From Serratia microhaemolytica (GTDB taxonomy: Bacteria > Pseudomonadota > Gammaproteobacteria > Enterobacterales > Enterobacteriaceae), in NCBI RefSeq assembly GCF_004011885.1, contig NZ_SBEF01000022.1, positions 1-57,161 of the forward strand: DNA of 57,161 bases. The letters run 5' to 3'. Below the pieces are notes generated by a model, which saw only the letters and a program-made list of their open reading frames with translations, was not told the DNA's origin and made no database searches. The position numbers and the translations under genes were made by a program. The stretch's first letter is position 1; each line of letters begins with the position of its first letter. Below are positions 38,873 through 48,146 of this stretch, piece after piece.

Positions 38873-39894
38873 GCCGTTTAAATCCGATAAATCAAGCCCG
38901 TTGGGCACGTTTTCGCACTAACCGCCGTGGTTACTGGTCACTGTGGATTTTTTTGCTGTTTTTCCTACTCAGTCTGCTGTCTGATCTGTTGGCCAACGAT
39001 AAACCGTTATTGGTGAATTATCAGGGCCGGTGGTATGTGCCCTTTCTGGTCAACTACAGCGAGACTACTTTTGGTGGCCAATTTCAGACTGATGCCGATT
39101 TCCAGGATCCTTTCCTGGTCGCTCAGATAGCGCAGCATGGTTGGGCTATTTGGGCTCCGATCCGATTTAGCTATAACACCATTAACTTTGCTACTGAGGT
39201 GCCGTTCCCTTCGCCGCCTTCACGCCAGAATTTACTGGGTACTGATAGTAATGGCAGCGATGTGTTGGCGCGTCTGCTGTACGGTTTTCGTATTTCGATG
39301 CTGTTTGGTTTGGCGTTGACGCTCTGTGCAAGTGTGATTGGTATCTGTGTCGGTGCAATGCAGGGTTATTACGGTGGCCGTATCGATCTCTGGGGACAAC
39401 GTTTTATCGAAGTGTGGTCTGGTATGCCAATGTTGTTTTTGATTATTTTACTCTCCAGTATTGTGCAACCCAATTTCTGGTGGCTGTTGGTGATCACCAT
39501 TTTATTCGGTTGGATGAGTCTGGTTGGGGTGGTTCGTGCCGAGTTTCTGCGTACCCGTAATTACGATTATATCCGTGCTGCACGTGCCATGGGGGTGCCG
39601 GATCGGGTGATTATGTATCGTCATATGTTGCCTAATGCGATGGTGGCGACGTTGACCTTTTTGCCTTTTGTTCTGTGTGGTTCTATCACTACCCTCACCT
39701 CGCTCGATTTTCTTGGCTTCGGTCTGCCGTTGGGTTCGCCTTCACTGGGAGAACTGCTGTTACAGGGCAAAAATAATTTGCAGGCTCCTTGGCTGGGTAT
39801 CACGGCATTTCTGGTGTTATCGATCCTGTTATCACTGTTAATTTTTATTGGCGAAGCCGTACGCGACGCCTTTGATCCCGGTAAGGTGTATTGA
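38869..39894 (+). CDS. yejE: Peptide ABC transporter permease YejE
   Basis: Second permease of the YejABEF importer, 341 residues as in E. coli. The N-terminal cytoplasmic and membrane start is [19 protein letters not shown]. The region [20 protein letters not shown] introduces the conserved binding-protein-dependent transport domain. The coupling motif is [20 protein letters not shown]. Its ATG overlaps the yejB stop, and yejF begins one base after its own stop (TGATATG). Confidence 0.95.
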   Translation: MSRLNPINQARWARFRTNRRGYWSLWIFLLFFLLSLLSDLLANDKPLLVNYQGRWYVPFLVNYSETTFGGQFQTDADFQDPFLVAQIAQHGWAIWAPIRFSYNTINFATEVPFPSPPSRQNLLGTDSNGSDVLARLLYGFRISMLFGLALTLCASVIGICVGAMQGYYGGRIDLWGQRFIEVWSGMPMLFLIILLSSIVQPNFWWLLVITILFGWMSLVGVVRAEFLRTRNYDYIRAARAMGVPDRVIMYRHMLPNAMVATLTFLPFVLCGSITTLTSLDFLGFGLPLGSPSLGELLLQGKNNLQAPWLGITAFLVLSILLSLLIFIGEAVRDAFDPGKVY

Positions 39895-39895
39895 T

Positions 39896-41485
39896 ATGGT
39901 CGCTCCTCTACTCGCTATTGATGATCTCTCGATCGCATTTCGCCAGCATGCTGAACAGCGCTTGGTGGTAGAGAACCTGTCACTACAAGTGAACAGCGGT
40001 GAAACGTTGGCGCTGGTTGGTGGCTCTGGTTCAGGAAAAAGTGTCACTGCACTCTCTATTTTGCGTCTGCTACCTGCTGCGGCAGTGTGCTATCCAAACG
40101 GTGATATCCGTTTCAATGGTGATTCATTGCTCCACTGCACAGAGTCGGCGCTACGAAAGGTGCGTGGCAACCAGATTTCGATGATTTTTCAAGAGCCAAT
40201 GGTGTCACTGAATCCACTGCATAGCATCGAAAAACAGTTAGCTGAAGTGTTGATGCTGCACCGTGGTAGGGATCGGGTGAGTGCGCGTGTGGAGATTATT
40301 GAGTGTCTCGAGCGTGTTGGTATCCGTAATGCTAAACAACGGCTAAATGATTTTCCACATCAACTGTCTGGTGGTGAGCGTCAGCGGGTGATGATCGCTA
40401 TGGCTGTGTTAACCCATCCGAAATTGCTAATTGCCGATGAACCGACCACAGCACTGGATGTGACTGTGCAAGCACAGATTTTACTGCTATTGCAGGAGCT
40501 AAAGCAGGAGTTGGCGATGGGACTGCTGTTTATCACCCATAATCTCAATATTGTGCGTCGACTGGCAGACACCGTAGCAGTGATGCAACAAGGGCGCTGT
40601 GTAGAGCAGCGCAGTCAGGCCGCGCTGTTTACCGCACCACAACACCCCTATACCCAACAACTGCTGGCAGCAGAGCAGATGGGCGAGCCGACAGTGTTAC
40701 CTGCTGAACGCAAGACGTTAATGAAAGTAGCACATCTGCAAGTCTGTTTTCCGATTAAGCGTGGACTGCTGCGGCGTGTGGTTGATCAGCACTATGCGCT
40801 GAAAGATCTCAGTTTTGAGTTGCGCGCGGGCGAGAGTATCGGCCTGGTTGGTGAGTCTGGCTCTGGTAAGAGTACCACCGGTTTAGCATTGCTACGTCTA
40901 CTTCATGCGCAAGGGAAAATTTGGTTCAATGGCCAGCCATTGCACAACTTTAATCATCAACAGATGTTGCCCTATCGTAGTCAATTACAGATCGTGTTTC
41001 AGGATCCCTACTCGGCACTGAATCCGCGTCTGAATGTACTGCAAATTATCGCCGAGGGACTAGAGATACATCAGCAGCTTTCGCCAGAGCAGCGCGAACA
41101 GCGTGTTATCGAGGTGCTACAGGAAGTTGGGCTGGAAGCGGAGATGCGCCACCGCTATCCGACAGAGTTCTCCGGTGGGCAACGACAGCGTATTGCTATT
41201 GCACGTGCATTGATTTTGCAACCACAACTATTGATCCTCGATGAACCCACTTCTTCCCTAGATAAGTCGGTACAAGCGCAGATCTTGGCGCTGCTGAAAT
41301 CATTACAACAACGCCACCAGTTGGCTTATCTGTTTATCAGCCATGATTTGCAAGTGGTACGCTCGCTCTGCCATCAGGTCATTGTGTTGAAGCAAGGCGA
41401 GGTGGTTGAGCAAGGTGATTGCCAAGCGATCTTTAATGCACCGCAAGCGGATTATACCCAGCAACTGCTCGCCTGTTGCCGTTAA
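39896..41485 (+). CDS. yejF: Peptide ABC transporter ATPase YejF
   Basis: Cytoplasmic ATPase of the YejABEF importer, with two ABC domains in one chain. A TTG 48 bp upstream lies inside yejE; the ATG at 39896 gives 529 residues, the E. coli length. The first domain has P-loop GGSGSGKS at 42-49, signature LSGGERQRVMIAMA and Walker B LLIADEPTTALD. The second has GESGSGKST near 325, signature FSGGQRQRIAIARAL and LLILDEPTSSLD. It ends the yejABEF operon. Confidence 0.95.
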   Translation: MVAPLLAIDDLSIAFRQHAEQRLVVENLSLQVNSGETLALVGGSGSGKSVTALSILRLLPAAAVCYPNGDIRFNGDSLLHCTESALRKVRGNQISMIFQEPMVSLNPLHSIEKQLAEVLMLHRGRDRVSARVEIIECLERVGIRNAKQRLNDFPHQLSGGERQRVMIAMAVLTHPKLLIADEPTTALDVTVQAQILLLLQELKQELAMGLLFITHNLNIVRRLADTVAVMQQGRCVEQRSQAALFTAPQHPYTQQLLAAEQMGEPTVLPAERKTLMKVAHLQVCFPIKRGLLRRVVDQHYALKDLSFELRAGESIGLVGESGSGKSTTGLALLRLLHAQGKIWFNGQPLHNFNHQQMLPYRSQLQIVFQDPYSALNPRLNVLQIIAEGLEIHQQLSPEQREQRVIEVLQEVGLEAEMRHRYPTEFSGGQRQRIAIARALILQPQLLILDEPTSSLDKSVQAQILALLKSLQQRHQLAYLFISHDLQVVRSLCHQVIVLKQGEVVEQGDCQAIFNAPQADYTQQLLACCR

Positions 41486-41696
41486 TCGCAGTAGTGATTG
41501 ATAGCGATAACAAAATCAAACCGTGGATAAAAGTGCTGGATTGAGCGTACTCAATGAATTTAGTCATCTTTTTTATCAAAGATGGCTTCCCTTGAGTACA
41601 TCAATCTGGCATCGTTGTCACGAGCTAATTGGTTGTAGTTTCTCATTTTGCTCCAGGAAGCATAGAACGATATAACTTAACATAGATAGTGACATC
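41486..41696. other. Intergenic stretch before the rhomboid gene
   Basis: About 210 bp. It contains a near-palindrome TTGAG-CGTA-CTCAA at 41541-41554 and a short stem CATCTT/AAGATG after it. The 17-mer TTGATAGCGATAACAAA near 41497 occurs again just before speG. No strong Shine-Dalgarno sequence precedes the rhomboid ATG. Confidence 0.35.
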
Positions 41697-42266
41697 ATGA
41701 ACAAAAAAGACAGTTTATTGAGAGAGATAGCCAGGTATCCGTTGATCTTGATTATGGTATTTTGGGTAGTGCAGATCATAAAGTCCCTCAGCGGAGCAAC
41801 GCTACTCGGATTCGGCGTTGTGCCCCGTGAGCTGTATGGATTAGTGGGCGTTGTAACTTCCCCGTTTATTCACGGTAATTTTGAACACTTGATCGCTAAC
41901 ACGTTGCCGTTTTTCTTTTTGGCCTGTTTACTGTTTATGTCCCATCGAAAAAGAGTCGTTAGCTATCTTGTTGTTATCTGGCTCACAACCGGCCTGATCA
42001 CTTGGATCATCGGACGTAATGCCTCGCATATAGGTGCAAGTGGTGTGATATATGGCATGGCATCCTTTCTGGTGTTTGCTGGTATCTTTGGCAAGAGATT
42101 GAAATTAATTGCCATTTCAATCTTGGTCATTTTTTTCTACTCGGGTCTGATTTGGGGACTATTTTCAACAGAAAGGCAGGTTTCGTGGGAGGGACATCTA
42201 GCGGGCACTTTATCAGGTCTATTATTGGCTTTTTGCTATCGCAAAAGCCTGCAAGCAGAGAGATAA
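41697..42266 (+). CDS. Small rhomboid-family intramembrane serine protease
   Basis: A membrane protease of the rhomboid type with only the six-helix core (189 residues), lacking the cytoplasmic domain of E. coli GlpG. The catalytic serine is Ser115 in HIGASGVIYG and the catalytic histidine His167 in SWEGHLAGTLSG. The first-loop motif HGNFEHLIANTLPF (59-72) is intact, so it should be active. Substrates are unknown. It stands between yejF and yejG, which are neighbours in E. coli, and its Shine-Dalgarno sequence is poor. Confidence 0.88.
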   Translation: MNKKDSLLREIARYPLILIMVFWVVQIIKSLSGATLLGFGVVPRELYGLVGVVTSPFIHGNFEHLIANTLPFFFLACLLFMSHRKRVVSYLVVIWLTTGLITWIIGRNASHIGASGVIYGMASFLVFAGIFGKRLKLIAISILVIFFYSGLIWGLFSTERQVSWEGHLAGTLSGLLLAFCYRKSLQAER

Positions 42267-42340
42267 CTAGCCAAAGATGGTTAGCTAAAACAGGTGATTA
42301 GCGGCATTGGCGTGATTGTTCCATCATCGCCGGTTCAGAG

Positions 42341-42363
42341 CGGGCAATTTTAGTTGCCCTTTA
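42341..42363 (+). terminator. Probable terminator after the rhomboid gene
   Basis: GGGCAA/TTGCCC form a perfect 6-bp stem with a 6-nt loop, followed by TTTACT, 75 bp after the rhomboid stop. The rest of the gap up to 42621 holds further inverted repeats (CCGGTG/CACCGG) but no gene that I can support. Confidence 0.45.
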
Positions 42364-42621
42364 CTACCGGTGCGGCACGAAACCCTCACCGGCAATTATT
42401 GCCTATCGGCAGGGGTTAGGCTTTTTGCCCAACACCGGTGTGTAAGCTGGCTCTGTAGCTACTTGCTCTGCCTGTAAGCGACTATCGCAGTAACCATTTA
42501 ATTAGCCTTGCTAGTGAAAAATTTCGAACGTCTCGCCTCAATATCACGCTTATCCTTAACGTGTTACTGTGTTATTCAGACACGCTATTGTTCGATGACC
42601 TGTAAGCCAGATAATCTGCCA

Positions 42622-43068
42622 TTACGTTCCATAGCGGGCACTTGAGGGCAGCGTTTGTCGAGTGTCGATCTTCTCGGCGATCGCTACCCCAATATTTTTT
42701 AACCGGCAGATCGCAGCGCTCTCATCCTGCTGGGCAACAAACAGACAAGGCTCGCCCTGCCACTCAAGCAATACACACTCAATATAGACTTGCAATAAAC
42801 AGTGTTGTAGCTGTTGCATCGCCTGCCAAGCTTCTTGCCCCTGCTGGCTCAGTAACCTTAAACCAATCAGATGATCGGGTGAGTTAACCGACTGGGTTGG
42901 TCTCCTGACGGATGAATTGACTTCAGCAACGTGGCTACATGCGTCAGTAGTGACGTTGCCGGGTTCTGCTGTCTCGGATACCACTTCCAGCTTTGTGCCC
43001 ACGTAGCCGGATACCCAACGATAACTGAACGGCAGACGATGAATTATCGAAAGATGAACTTCACTCAC
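42622..43068 (-). CDS. yejG: YejG family protein
   Basis: A cytoplasmic protein of unknown role, orthologous to E. coli YejG (114 residues): the start is VHLSIIHRLPFSYRWVSGYV and the C-terminus contains VLLEWQGEPCLFVAQQDE and AAICRLKNIGVAIAE. Here it has 148 residues because an extra segment of about 25-30 residues (around 32-65) separates the two halves. It starts with GTG, with AGGGA 7 nt ahead. It lies upstream of bcr's 3' end in the E. coli order yejF-yejG-bcr-rsuA, apart from the inserted rhomboid gene. Confidence 0.88.
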   Translation of the reverse strand: MSEVHLSIIHRLPFSYRWVSGYVGTKLEVVSETAEPGNVTTDACSHVAEVNSSVRRPTQSVNSPDHLIGLRLLSQQGQEAWQAMQQLQHCLLQVYIECVLLEWQGEPCLFVAQQDESAAICRLKNIGVAIAEKIDTRQTLPSSARYGT

Positions 43069-43238
43069 ATTTTGTCCCTAGCCGGAAAAGCAACATAGAT
43101 TTTACATTGCAATAATACTACATTATCTAAAAATTAACTAAATTTACCTTAGTAAAAAACCATAGTTAAATGTAACTAACGAAATATAACACTAAAAGAA
43201 AAACTTATTAAGCCATTAACCGCGCTAAACCTTCGCCG

Positions 43239-44429
43239 TCACTGACGCAAAGCACGTTTGGCATACAGGTAACATAACACCGCCATCACACTGCACAGTG
43301 CCATTGAGGTAACCATCGGCCACGCAGTGCTGTTGGGAACTTGCGCCAATAGTGCGGCGATCAGCGCACCAATGCTAAAACGTAATGTGCCCGCCAGTGA
43401 CGATGCAGTTCCAGCCATGTGCGGGAAGTGATCAAGGATCACTGCCATTGCATTTGAGGAAATCATGGCTATACAACCAATATAACCCGCCACTCCCAGC
43501 ACCAACGCCCAAAAACCGAACCCCAAAGTGCCACTCAAGACCAACCAGCCTCCCATGGCAAACTGGAAAAACAGCCCGATGCGAAACATGTTGAATGAAC
43601 CCAACCGGCGCACATTACGGCTGTTAAACAGTGTAGTCAAAAATAGGAAAACAATGTTCAGTGCAAAGTAGTAGCCAAAGTGTTCTGGTGCGACTTGGTT
43701 AAGTTCGATATAAACAAACGGGCCTGCACTGAGAAACGAGAACATACCGGCAAACGAGAATGCGCTGGCCAGCATGTAACTCAACACGCTTTTATGACGA
43801 AACAGCGAGGCAAAGTTGCCTAGCGTGGTACGTAAATGAAACTTCTGTCGTTTCTCTTTTGCCAAGGTTTCTTTGATAAAAAAGGCAACCAACAGCGAGC
43901 CTAGCAGTGCAGCAGCGGAGATAGTCCAAAAAATGGCATGCCAATCGAACCAGGAGAGCAGTACGCCACCAATCATTGGAGCCAATAGCGGAGCTATGGT
44001 CATCACTAGGATAACAAACGACATCATGCGTGAGAATTCATCACGGCTAAACATGTCGCGCATCAATGCGTTGATCACGACGCTGGCAGCGGCTGCCGAA
44101 AGGCCATGAAGAAAACGCAGATTGATCAACTGATCAATCGACTGTGCCATCGCACAAGCGCCACTGGCGATAGCAAAAATCACTGTTCCCCAAAGGATCA
44201 CAGGCTTACGGCCAATAGTATCAGACATTGGACCATAAAACAGTTGACCAACGGCAAAGCCCACCATATAGGCACTGAGTGTCATCTGTACCCGCCCCGA
44301 TTCGACAGCAAACTGTTTAGCGATAATCGGTAAACTGGGCAGGTACATGTCGATTGCCAGTGGCATCAGCATTGAGAGCAGGCCGAGAATAAAAATCAGA
44401 CCAAAGTGAGAACTACGCTTTTGTTGCAC
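43239..44429 (-). CDS. bcr: Bcr/CflA-type multidrug efflux MFS transporter
   Basis: A twelve-helix proton antiporter of 396 residues. E. coli Bcr exports bicyclomycin, sulfonamide and some dipeptides or cysteine. The motif [20 protein letters not shown] (MFS motif A) lies at about 61-80. The Bcr-specific stretch [20 protein letters not shown] is conserved, as are [20 protein letters not shown] and [20 protein letters not shown]. The start is GTG, with GGAG 9 nt ahead. It follows rsuA by 35 bp and may share its transcript. Confidence 0.93.
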   Translation of the reverse strand: MQQKRSSHFGLIFILGLLSMLMPLAIDMYLPSLPIIAKQFAVESGRVQMTLSAYMVGFAVGQLFYGPMSDTIGRKPVILWGTVIFAIASGACAMAQSIDQLINLRFLHGLSAAAASVVINALMRDMFSRDEFSRMMSFVILVMTIAPLLAPMIGGVLLSWFDWHAIFWTISAAALLGSLLVAFFIKETLAKEKRQKFHLRTTLGNFASLFRHKSVLSYMLASAFSFAGMFSFLSAGPFVYIELNQVAPEHFGYYFALNIVFLFLTTLFNSRNVRRLGSFNMFRIGLFFQFAMGGWLVLSGTLGFGFWALVLGVAGYIGCIAMISSNAMAVILDHFPHMAGTASSLAGTLRFSIGALIAALLAQVPNSTAWPMVTSMALCSVMAVLCYLYAKRALRQ

Positions 44430-44464
44430 TGGTAACGACTCCTGCGGCGGAAAAATTTATCTAC

Positions 44465-45169
44465 TCAGCGCGGTACAGCAACGCTGGCAATCTCTTGTGT
44501 GGTCAGTGGGCGGTATTCTCCAGGCTCTAACGTCTGATCCAACACAATCGCGCCAATCCGTTCGCGATGTAATGCCACAACGTGATTCCCCACTGCGGCA
44601 AACATTCTCTTTACTTGATGATAGCGCCCCTCACTGATTGTTAGACGGGCACGATGTGAATCAATCTGTTGCAACTGTGCTGGCTTGGTCACTGTTTTTT
44701 CATTATGTAATTGAATGCCTTGTGCAAACATCGCTGCCGTGTTATCTGCTAATGGCTGTTCCAACTCTACCAAATAGGTTTTTTCACAGTGATGTTTTGG
44801 CGAGGTGATCCGATGAGACCATTGACCATCGTCGGTCAGCAATACCAGCCCAGTGGTATCGATATCCAACCGCCCAGCGGCGTGCAGTTTATAAGCCACA
44901 GGCTCATCAATAAAATAGAGCAGTGTCGGGTGATCAGGATCGTCGGTAGAGCAAACATAGCCTTGAGGCTTGTTGAGCATGAAGTAACGTGGTCCAGAGA
45001 GTTGCGTTAATGGATTGCCGTCAAACGCCACCTGATGGTGTGCTTCCAATTTGAATGCACCATCTTTAATCACTTCGCCTTGCACCGTAACGCGTTTGGC
45101 ACGCAGTTCACGGCTGACCAATCCTCGGCTAATACCTAATTGCTGCGATAAAAATTTGTCCAGTCGCAT
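44465..45169 (-). CDS. rsuA: 16S rRNA pseudouridine(516) synthase RsuA
   Basis: Converts U516 of 16S rRNA to pseudouridine. It has an N-terminal S4 RNA-binding domain ([20 protein letters not shown]), then the catalytic domain with the aspartate in [18 protein letters not shown] and the blocks [18 protein letters not shown] and [20 protein letters not shown]. The frame extends 38 codons upstream, but the ATG at 45169 matches the E. coli start and gives 234 residues. Confidence 0.95.
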   Translation of the reverse strand: MRLDKFLSQQLGISRGLVSRELRAKRVTVQGEVIKDGAFKLEAHHQVAFDGNPLTQLSGPRYFMLNKPQGYVCSTDDPDHPTLLYFIDEPVAYKLHAAGRLDIDTTGLVLLTDDGQWSHRITSPKHHCEKTYLVELEQPLADNTAAMFAQGIQLHNEKTVTKPAQLQQIDSHRARLTISEGRYHQVKRMFAAVGNHVVALHRERIGAIVLDQTLEPGEYRPLTTQEIASVAVPR

Positions 45170-45406
45170 AACCAACTGCTTTACCTGTGTGATGGAATTT
45201 ACCTCGCCAAACCAAAGACGGAGGCATTCAGTGTGATGGAGATCACTTATTATACTCCCCACACCCTCGGCATAACAGCGCAATTTTTCGCGCGGCCCCC
45301 CTACTGGATGACGGTTATAATTTATTGATTTAAAATAAAATAAAGTCTTTTCAGCTTCACCTGCGGCGGTTCTGAGTCTAGCAAGTCAGAAAACAGGGGG
45401 TAAAAG

Positions 45407-45520
45407 ATGGCTTTTGACAGTGCCGACGTCCGTGATACTACTTATGTAATCAAAGTCGATATCAACAGCAAAACCTTCACACAACGCAGCACAACAATAC
45501 CCCTATGCTCCTCTTCTTAA
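45407..45520 (+). CDS. Possible 37-aa remnant gene left of the MITE
   Basis: Not recognised. An ATG with GGGGG about 7 nt ahead starts MAFDSADVRDTTYVIKVD and stops after 37 codons. Downstream, after the MITE at 45575-45846, a second frame, VDEEIIAAFKKN, continues to about 45990. The two could be remains of one gene that was already decayed before insertion, because a stop precedes the insertion site in the frame that would join them. Function unknown. Confidence 0.25.
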   Translation: MAFDSADVRDTTYVIKVDINSKTFTQRSTTIPLCSSS

Positions 45521-45574
45521 CCGGTATCGGTACGCAAATGATTTGTCCTTCTCGTTCTGCATAGGTTGATGAAG

Positions 45575-45846
45575 CAGGGCAAACCATGAACGTTTTTTAA
45601 CCAAAAACAGTATTTGACCTGAGCACGTGTTGATGTTTTTCCCCTTATCAAAGCAAAAGCATTGTCTCGCTCCTCCCCCTGCAAAGGGGGAGGCTAGGAG
45701 GGGGTATTTCAAAATAATCAAATGCGTTAAAACCCCACCCTAACCCTCCCCTTATTAAGGGGAGGGGACTACCTGGCTCCTCGCATTGTGGCACAGAACA
45801 AACTTTAGTTAATAATCGATTAAAAAACGTTCGTGATCTTGCCCTG
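45575..45846. mobile_element. MITE copy 1, 272 bp, 10-bp target duplication
   Basis: A non-coding element with terminal inverted repeats starting CAGGGCAA and extending over about 27 bp to the shared ACGTTTTTTAA part. It is flanked on both sides by GTTGATGAAG, an exact 10-bp target duplication. Inside are two strong hairpins built from runs of C and G (CCTCCCCCTGCAAAGGGGGA and CCTCCCCTTATTAAGGGGAG). A nearly identical copy lies at 54854-55126. The CAGGG ends and 8-10-bp duplications match the ISAs1 (H-repeat) family, whose transposase may mobilise it. That assignment is inferred. Confidence 0.85.
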
Positions 45847-46024
45847 GTTGATGAAGAGATCATTGCCGCCTTCAAAAAAAATACATACTCCACCCATTGT
45901 AGGCATCATCTCTATTTTTTAGAACACTATTTAATTACAAAAATTGATACCATGTTTAACCCCTGGTATTCTTCAACCATATTTCTTTAGTGTGTACTTC
46001 TAATTTTCCAAGGAGAGTTTCAAA
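45847..46024. other. AT-rich stretch between MITE and unknown gene
   Basis: This contains the possible gene remnant VDEEIIAAFKKN and then an AT-rich promoter-like region before the GTG start at 46025. I see nothing else. Confidence 0.3.
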
Positions 46025-47005
46025 GTGAAGTGCTTTATTTCTATGTTTTTTATGATCATACTTTCCATTTCGAGCAATGTAACTGCTGCAGTTAACAACA
46101 AACCATCTCTGGCAGAAGAAAATATGTTATTCATGAAAAACAAAGCCAGCTTCAATCAGCATGATTTACTTCATTTTTCCAGCCGTTCGTTTAAATTCCT
46201 CGCTATAGTTCCTGATGGCAAAACAGCAGAAGAAACCATTCTTTTTTATCGCGATATCATGATTAAGAAAGCAAATGAGAAAGGATATTCATTTACTTCG
46301 GGTAAAAAAGATTTATTGTTCAAAATAGAGCAAAAGCATTTTTTAGACACAAAAGATAAGTTGTTAGATCAGCAACATCTTGTCATTAGGCAAAATTATA
46401 GCCAAGCACATGATTCTGCCATAACGGAAAAATCCGAATCCAAATTGACGGTAAAGAAAATAGCCAAAAACACCCCAGTTCCTATCATTCACTCTTCATT
46501 GTTTACTGCTTCAAATGCAAGCAATATTAAACAAAAAACTGAAGAGAACATTTCAGCCGATCAGCATGGTGAGCTTCAGTCTTATTTTGAAGTTACACTT
46601 AGCTCAAAATTGAGTGAAAACATGCTAAAAAACAATAGTATCAATGATTATTTTTCCATTCACCCTGAATTGGCTAAATTTGGCATAGCAAAAGACGAAA
46701 AGTTAATCAGACAGATCGCCTACAGCACACAGATGAGTCCAGGAAAGTTCACTTTACCCAATGGGAAAACCAGCTCTTTTGATATTGAAGTATGGGCATC
46801 AACACCTGATGGTAAACCGATACTAGTAGAACTGGCTTTTGACAGTGAAGGTTATGCCAGCTCAGTGGAAGATCTAACACTTCAGGAAGAATTCTTTGTT
46901 AGTGCGGTATTAGAAGGGATGCATGCTTATGCACTGCCAGATGCAACCTTGATGGGTTCTAAGTTGCGCGCATTAAAAGCAGCATCTGAACAATTGACAC
47001 AGTGA
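46025..47005 (+). CDS. Secreted protein of unknown function, CYTH-like
   Basis: Not recognised as a named gene. GTG start with a strong AAGGAGA at 8 nt; 326 residues; signal peptide MKCFISMFFMIILSISSNV ending TAA. Two stretches recall the CYTH (triphosphatase-type) fold: LLFKIEQKHFLDTKDKLLDQ, HLVIRQNY and SKLTVKK in the first half, then QSYFEVTLSSKL, IEVWASTPDGKPILVELAFD and SEGYAS in the second. The similarity is faint, and the classical ExExK motif at the start is not clear. Codon use is far more AT-rich than in the neighbours, and the gene lies between a MITE and tRNA genes, pointing to acquired DNA. Confidence 0.6.
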   Translation: MKCFISMFFMIILSISSNVTAAVNNKPSLAEENMLFMKNKASFNQHDLLHFSSRSFKFLAIVPDGKTAEETILFYRDIMIKKANEKGYSFTSGKKDLLFKIEQKHFLDTKDKLLDQQHLVIRQNYSQAHDSAITEKSESKLTVKKIAKNTPVPIIHSSLFTASNASNIKQKTEENISADQHGELQSYFEVTLSSKLSENMLKNNSINDYFSIHPELAKFGIAKDEKLIRQIAYSTQMSPGKFTLPNGKTSSFDIEVWASTPDGKPILVELAFDSEGYASSVEDLTLQEEFFVSAVLEGMHAYALPDATLMGSKLRALKAASEQLTQ

Positions 47006-47346
47006 CAGCTTGTTGTGTCATTTGCCATTCACCGCGAGACGGTAGCGGTTGGAAGCAACAGGGCAATGATTGCAAAATGAGCATTTGAAACATAAGCGCC
47101 ATTTTTCTCACTATCAGGGGTTGCCAAAGGAAAACGATTAGTAGATAATGCTGCCCATGTTGCCGACCACCACAAGTTAAAAGCAATATAAATCAGCATC
47201 ATAGTAGTAATTCTGATTAAAATTTCAGCAGGTTGCTGTTCTGTTTTTGGCAGAACTTGCAGTAGCTGAAAATGTGGTGTTTGGTGCTGGCTGTGTCAGC
47301 GTGTTGCTGAATCATTGGTAGCTATCTGAACAGAGCAAAATTTTAA
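47006..47346. other. Gene-free stretch before the tRNA pair
   Basis: About 340 bp without a supportable gene. There is a short stem GTTCTG/CAGAAC near 47238-47256. In E. coli a tRNA-Gly (glyW) precedes tRNA-Cys; no trace of one is visible here. Confidence 0.4.
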
Positions 47347-47420
47347 GGCGCGTTAACAAAGCGGTTATGTAGCGGATTGCAAATCCGTCTAGTCCGGTTC
47401 GACTCCGGAACGCGCCTCCA
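47347..47420 (+). tRNA. cysT: tRNA-Cys (GCA)
   Basis: A 74-nt cloverleaf starting GGCGCGTTAACAAAGCGG, anticodon GCA in GGATTGCAAATCC, T-loop GGTTCGACTCC, and encoded CCA. As far as I recall it is identical to E. coli cysT. Confidence 0.97.
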
Positions 47421-47425
47421 CTCTT

Positions 47426-47512
47426 GCCCGGGTGGTGAAATCGGTAGACACAAGGGATTTAAAATCCCTCGGCCTTTTGGCTGTGCGGGTTCAAGTCCCG
47501 CCCCGGGCACCA
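47426..47512 (+). tRNA. leuZ: tRNA-Leu (TAA)
   Basis: An 87-nt class II tRNA starting GCCCGGGTGGTG, anticodon TAA in GGGATTTAAAATCCC, long variable arm CGGCCTTTTGGCTG, T-loop GGTTCAAGTCC, and encoded CCA. It follows tRNA-Cys by 5 bp, as in E. coli cysT-leuZ, so both come from one precursor. Confidence 0.97.
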
Positions 47513-47602
47513 TTACATCTCACCCTGTCATTTTCTTATCAAGCAGTTTATTGATTCCCTCATGCCTGCTACACAGCCCGATGCAAACCAGCTTACTGCG
47601 CG

Positions 47603-47803
47603 TTAAGCTACCCTCTTCACCACTCTGACTGCTTTGTCAGGATCACCAGCAATAAACTCCAACGTTGGTGAGTAGTAGAATGGTACCCAAACACCGAAGT
47701 TACTCTCCCATTCCCATTTGACTGGACAGGGCCACAAAATATCTTCATGCAGGATATAGTAAATCCAACGCCCATTCGGGCGACGAGGTTTAAGCGTTTT
47801 CAT
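47603..47803 (-). CDS. Small hypothetical protein, 66 aa
   Basis: Not recognised. ATG start, 66 residues, rich in Trp, Tyr and Pro (GRWIYYILHEDILWPCPVKW, FGVWVPFYYSPTLEF), basic at both ends, with no signal or membrane segment. The composition looks like a real folded small protein rather than a chance frame, and no longer ORF competes. The Shine-Dalgarno sequence (GGAAAT) is poor. Confidence 0.5.
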   Translation of the reverse strand: MKTLKPRRPNGRWIYYILHEDILWPCPVKWEWESNFGVWVPFYYSPTLEFIAGDPDKAVRVVKRVA

Positions 47804-48044
47804 ATTTCCAATCGTGCGCAGGCAATCACTGGTTATATTCTTACGGTACGGATAACAGCAAACAAGTCAATATGATGACTGACTCACACCACATCGTTAG
47901 GCAAGTGCAACTAGTCGCTAACCAACAATCGCTCGCTAACTCTTTCGCTAATGCTCACGGCTATCCCCTGTGATGGTGATAAGGACACCGAACGTGGCTT
48001 TTTGTTATCAGATACCTGCTGTGTAGTGGCCATAAAACTAGAAA

Positions 48045-48073
48045 GGTGGTGCCTGAACCATTCAGGCATCACC
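48045..48073 (-). terminator. Terminator after putP
   Basis: On the minus strand, GGTGATGCCTGA and TCAGGCACCACC pair over 12 positions, with one G-T wobble or mismatch and a 5-nt loop, followed by TTTCTAGTTTTAT. It lies 74 bp beyond the putP stop. The stretch 47804-48044 shows no gene. Confidence 0.65.
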
Positions 48074-48146
48074 CAGCATCTTCCCTGACCACAAGCAGTC
48101 AATTGGGTATAGCACAAAGAAAAACCTTGTGCCCAGTATGGGAGTG

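Noticed and set aside
42300-42440. Riboswitch between the rhomboid gene and yejG
   Set aside because: Several inverted repeats exist, but I cannot match any known riboswitch core. Called only a terminator-like hairpin.
45170-45283. N-terminal extension of RsuA
   Set aside because: The extra 38 residues have no family support. MRLDKF at 45169 is the known start.
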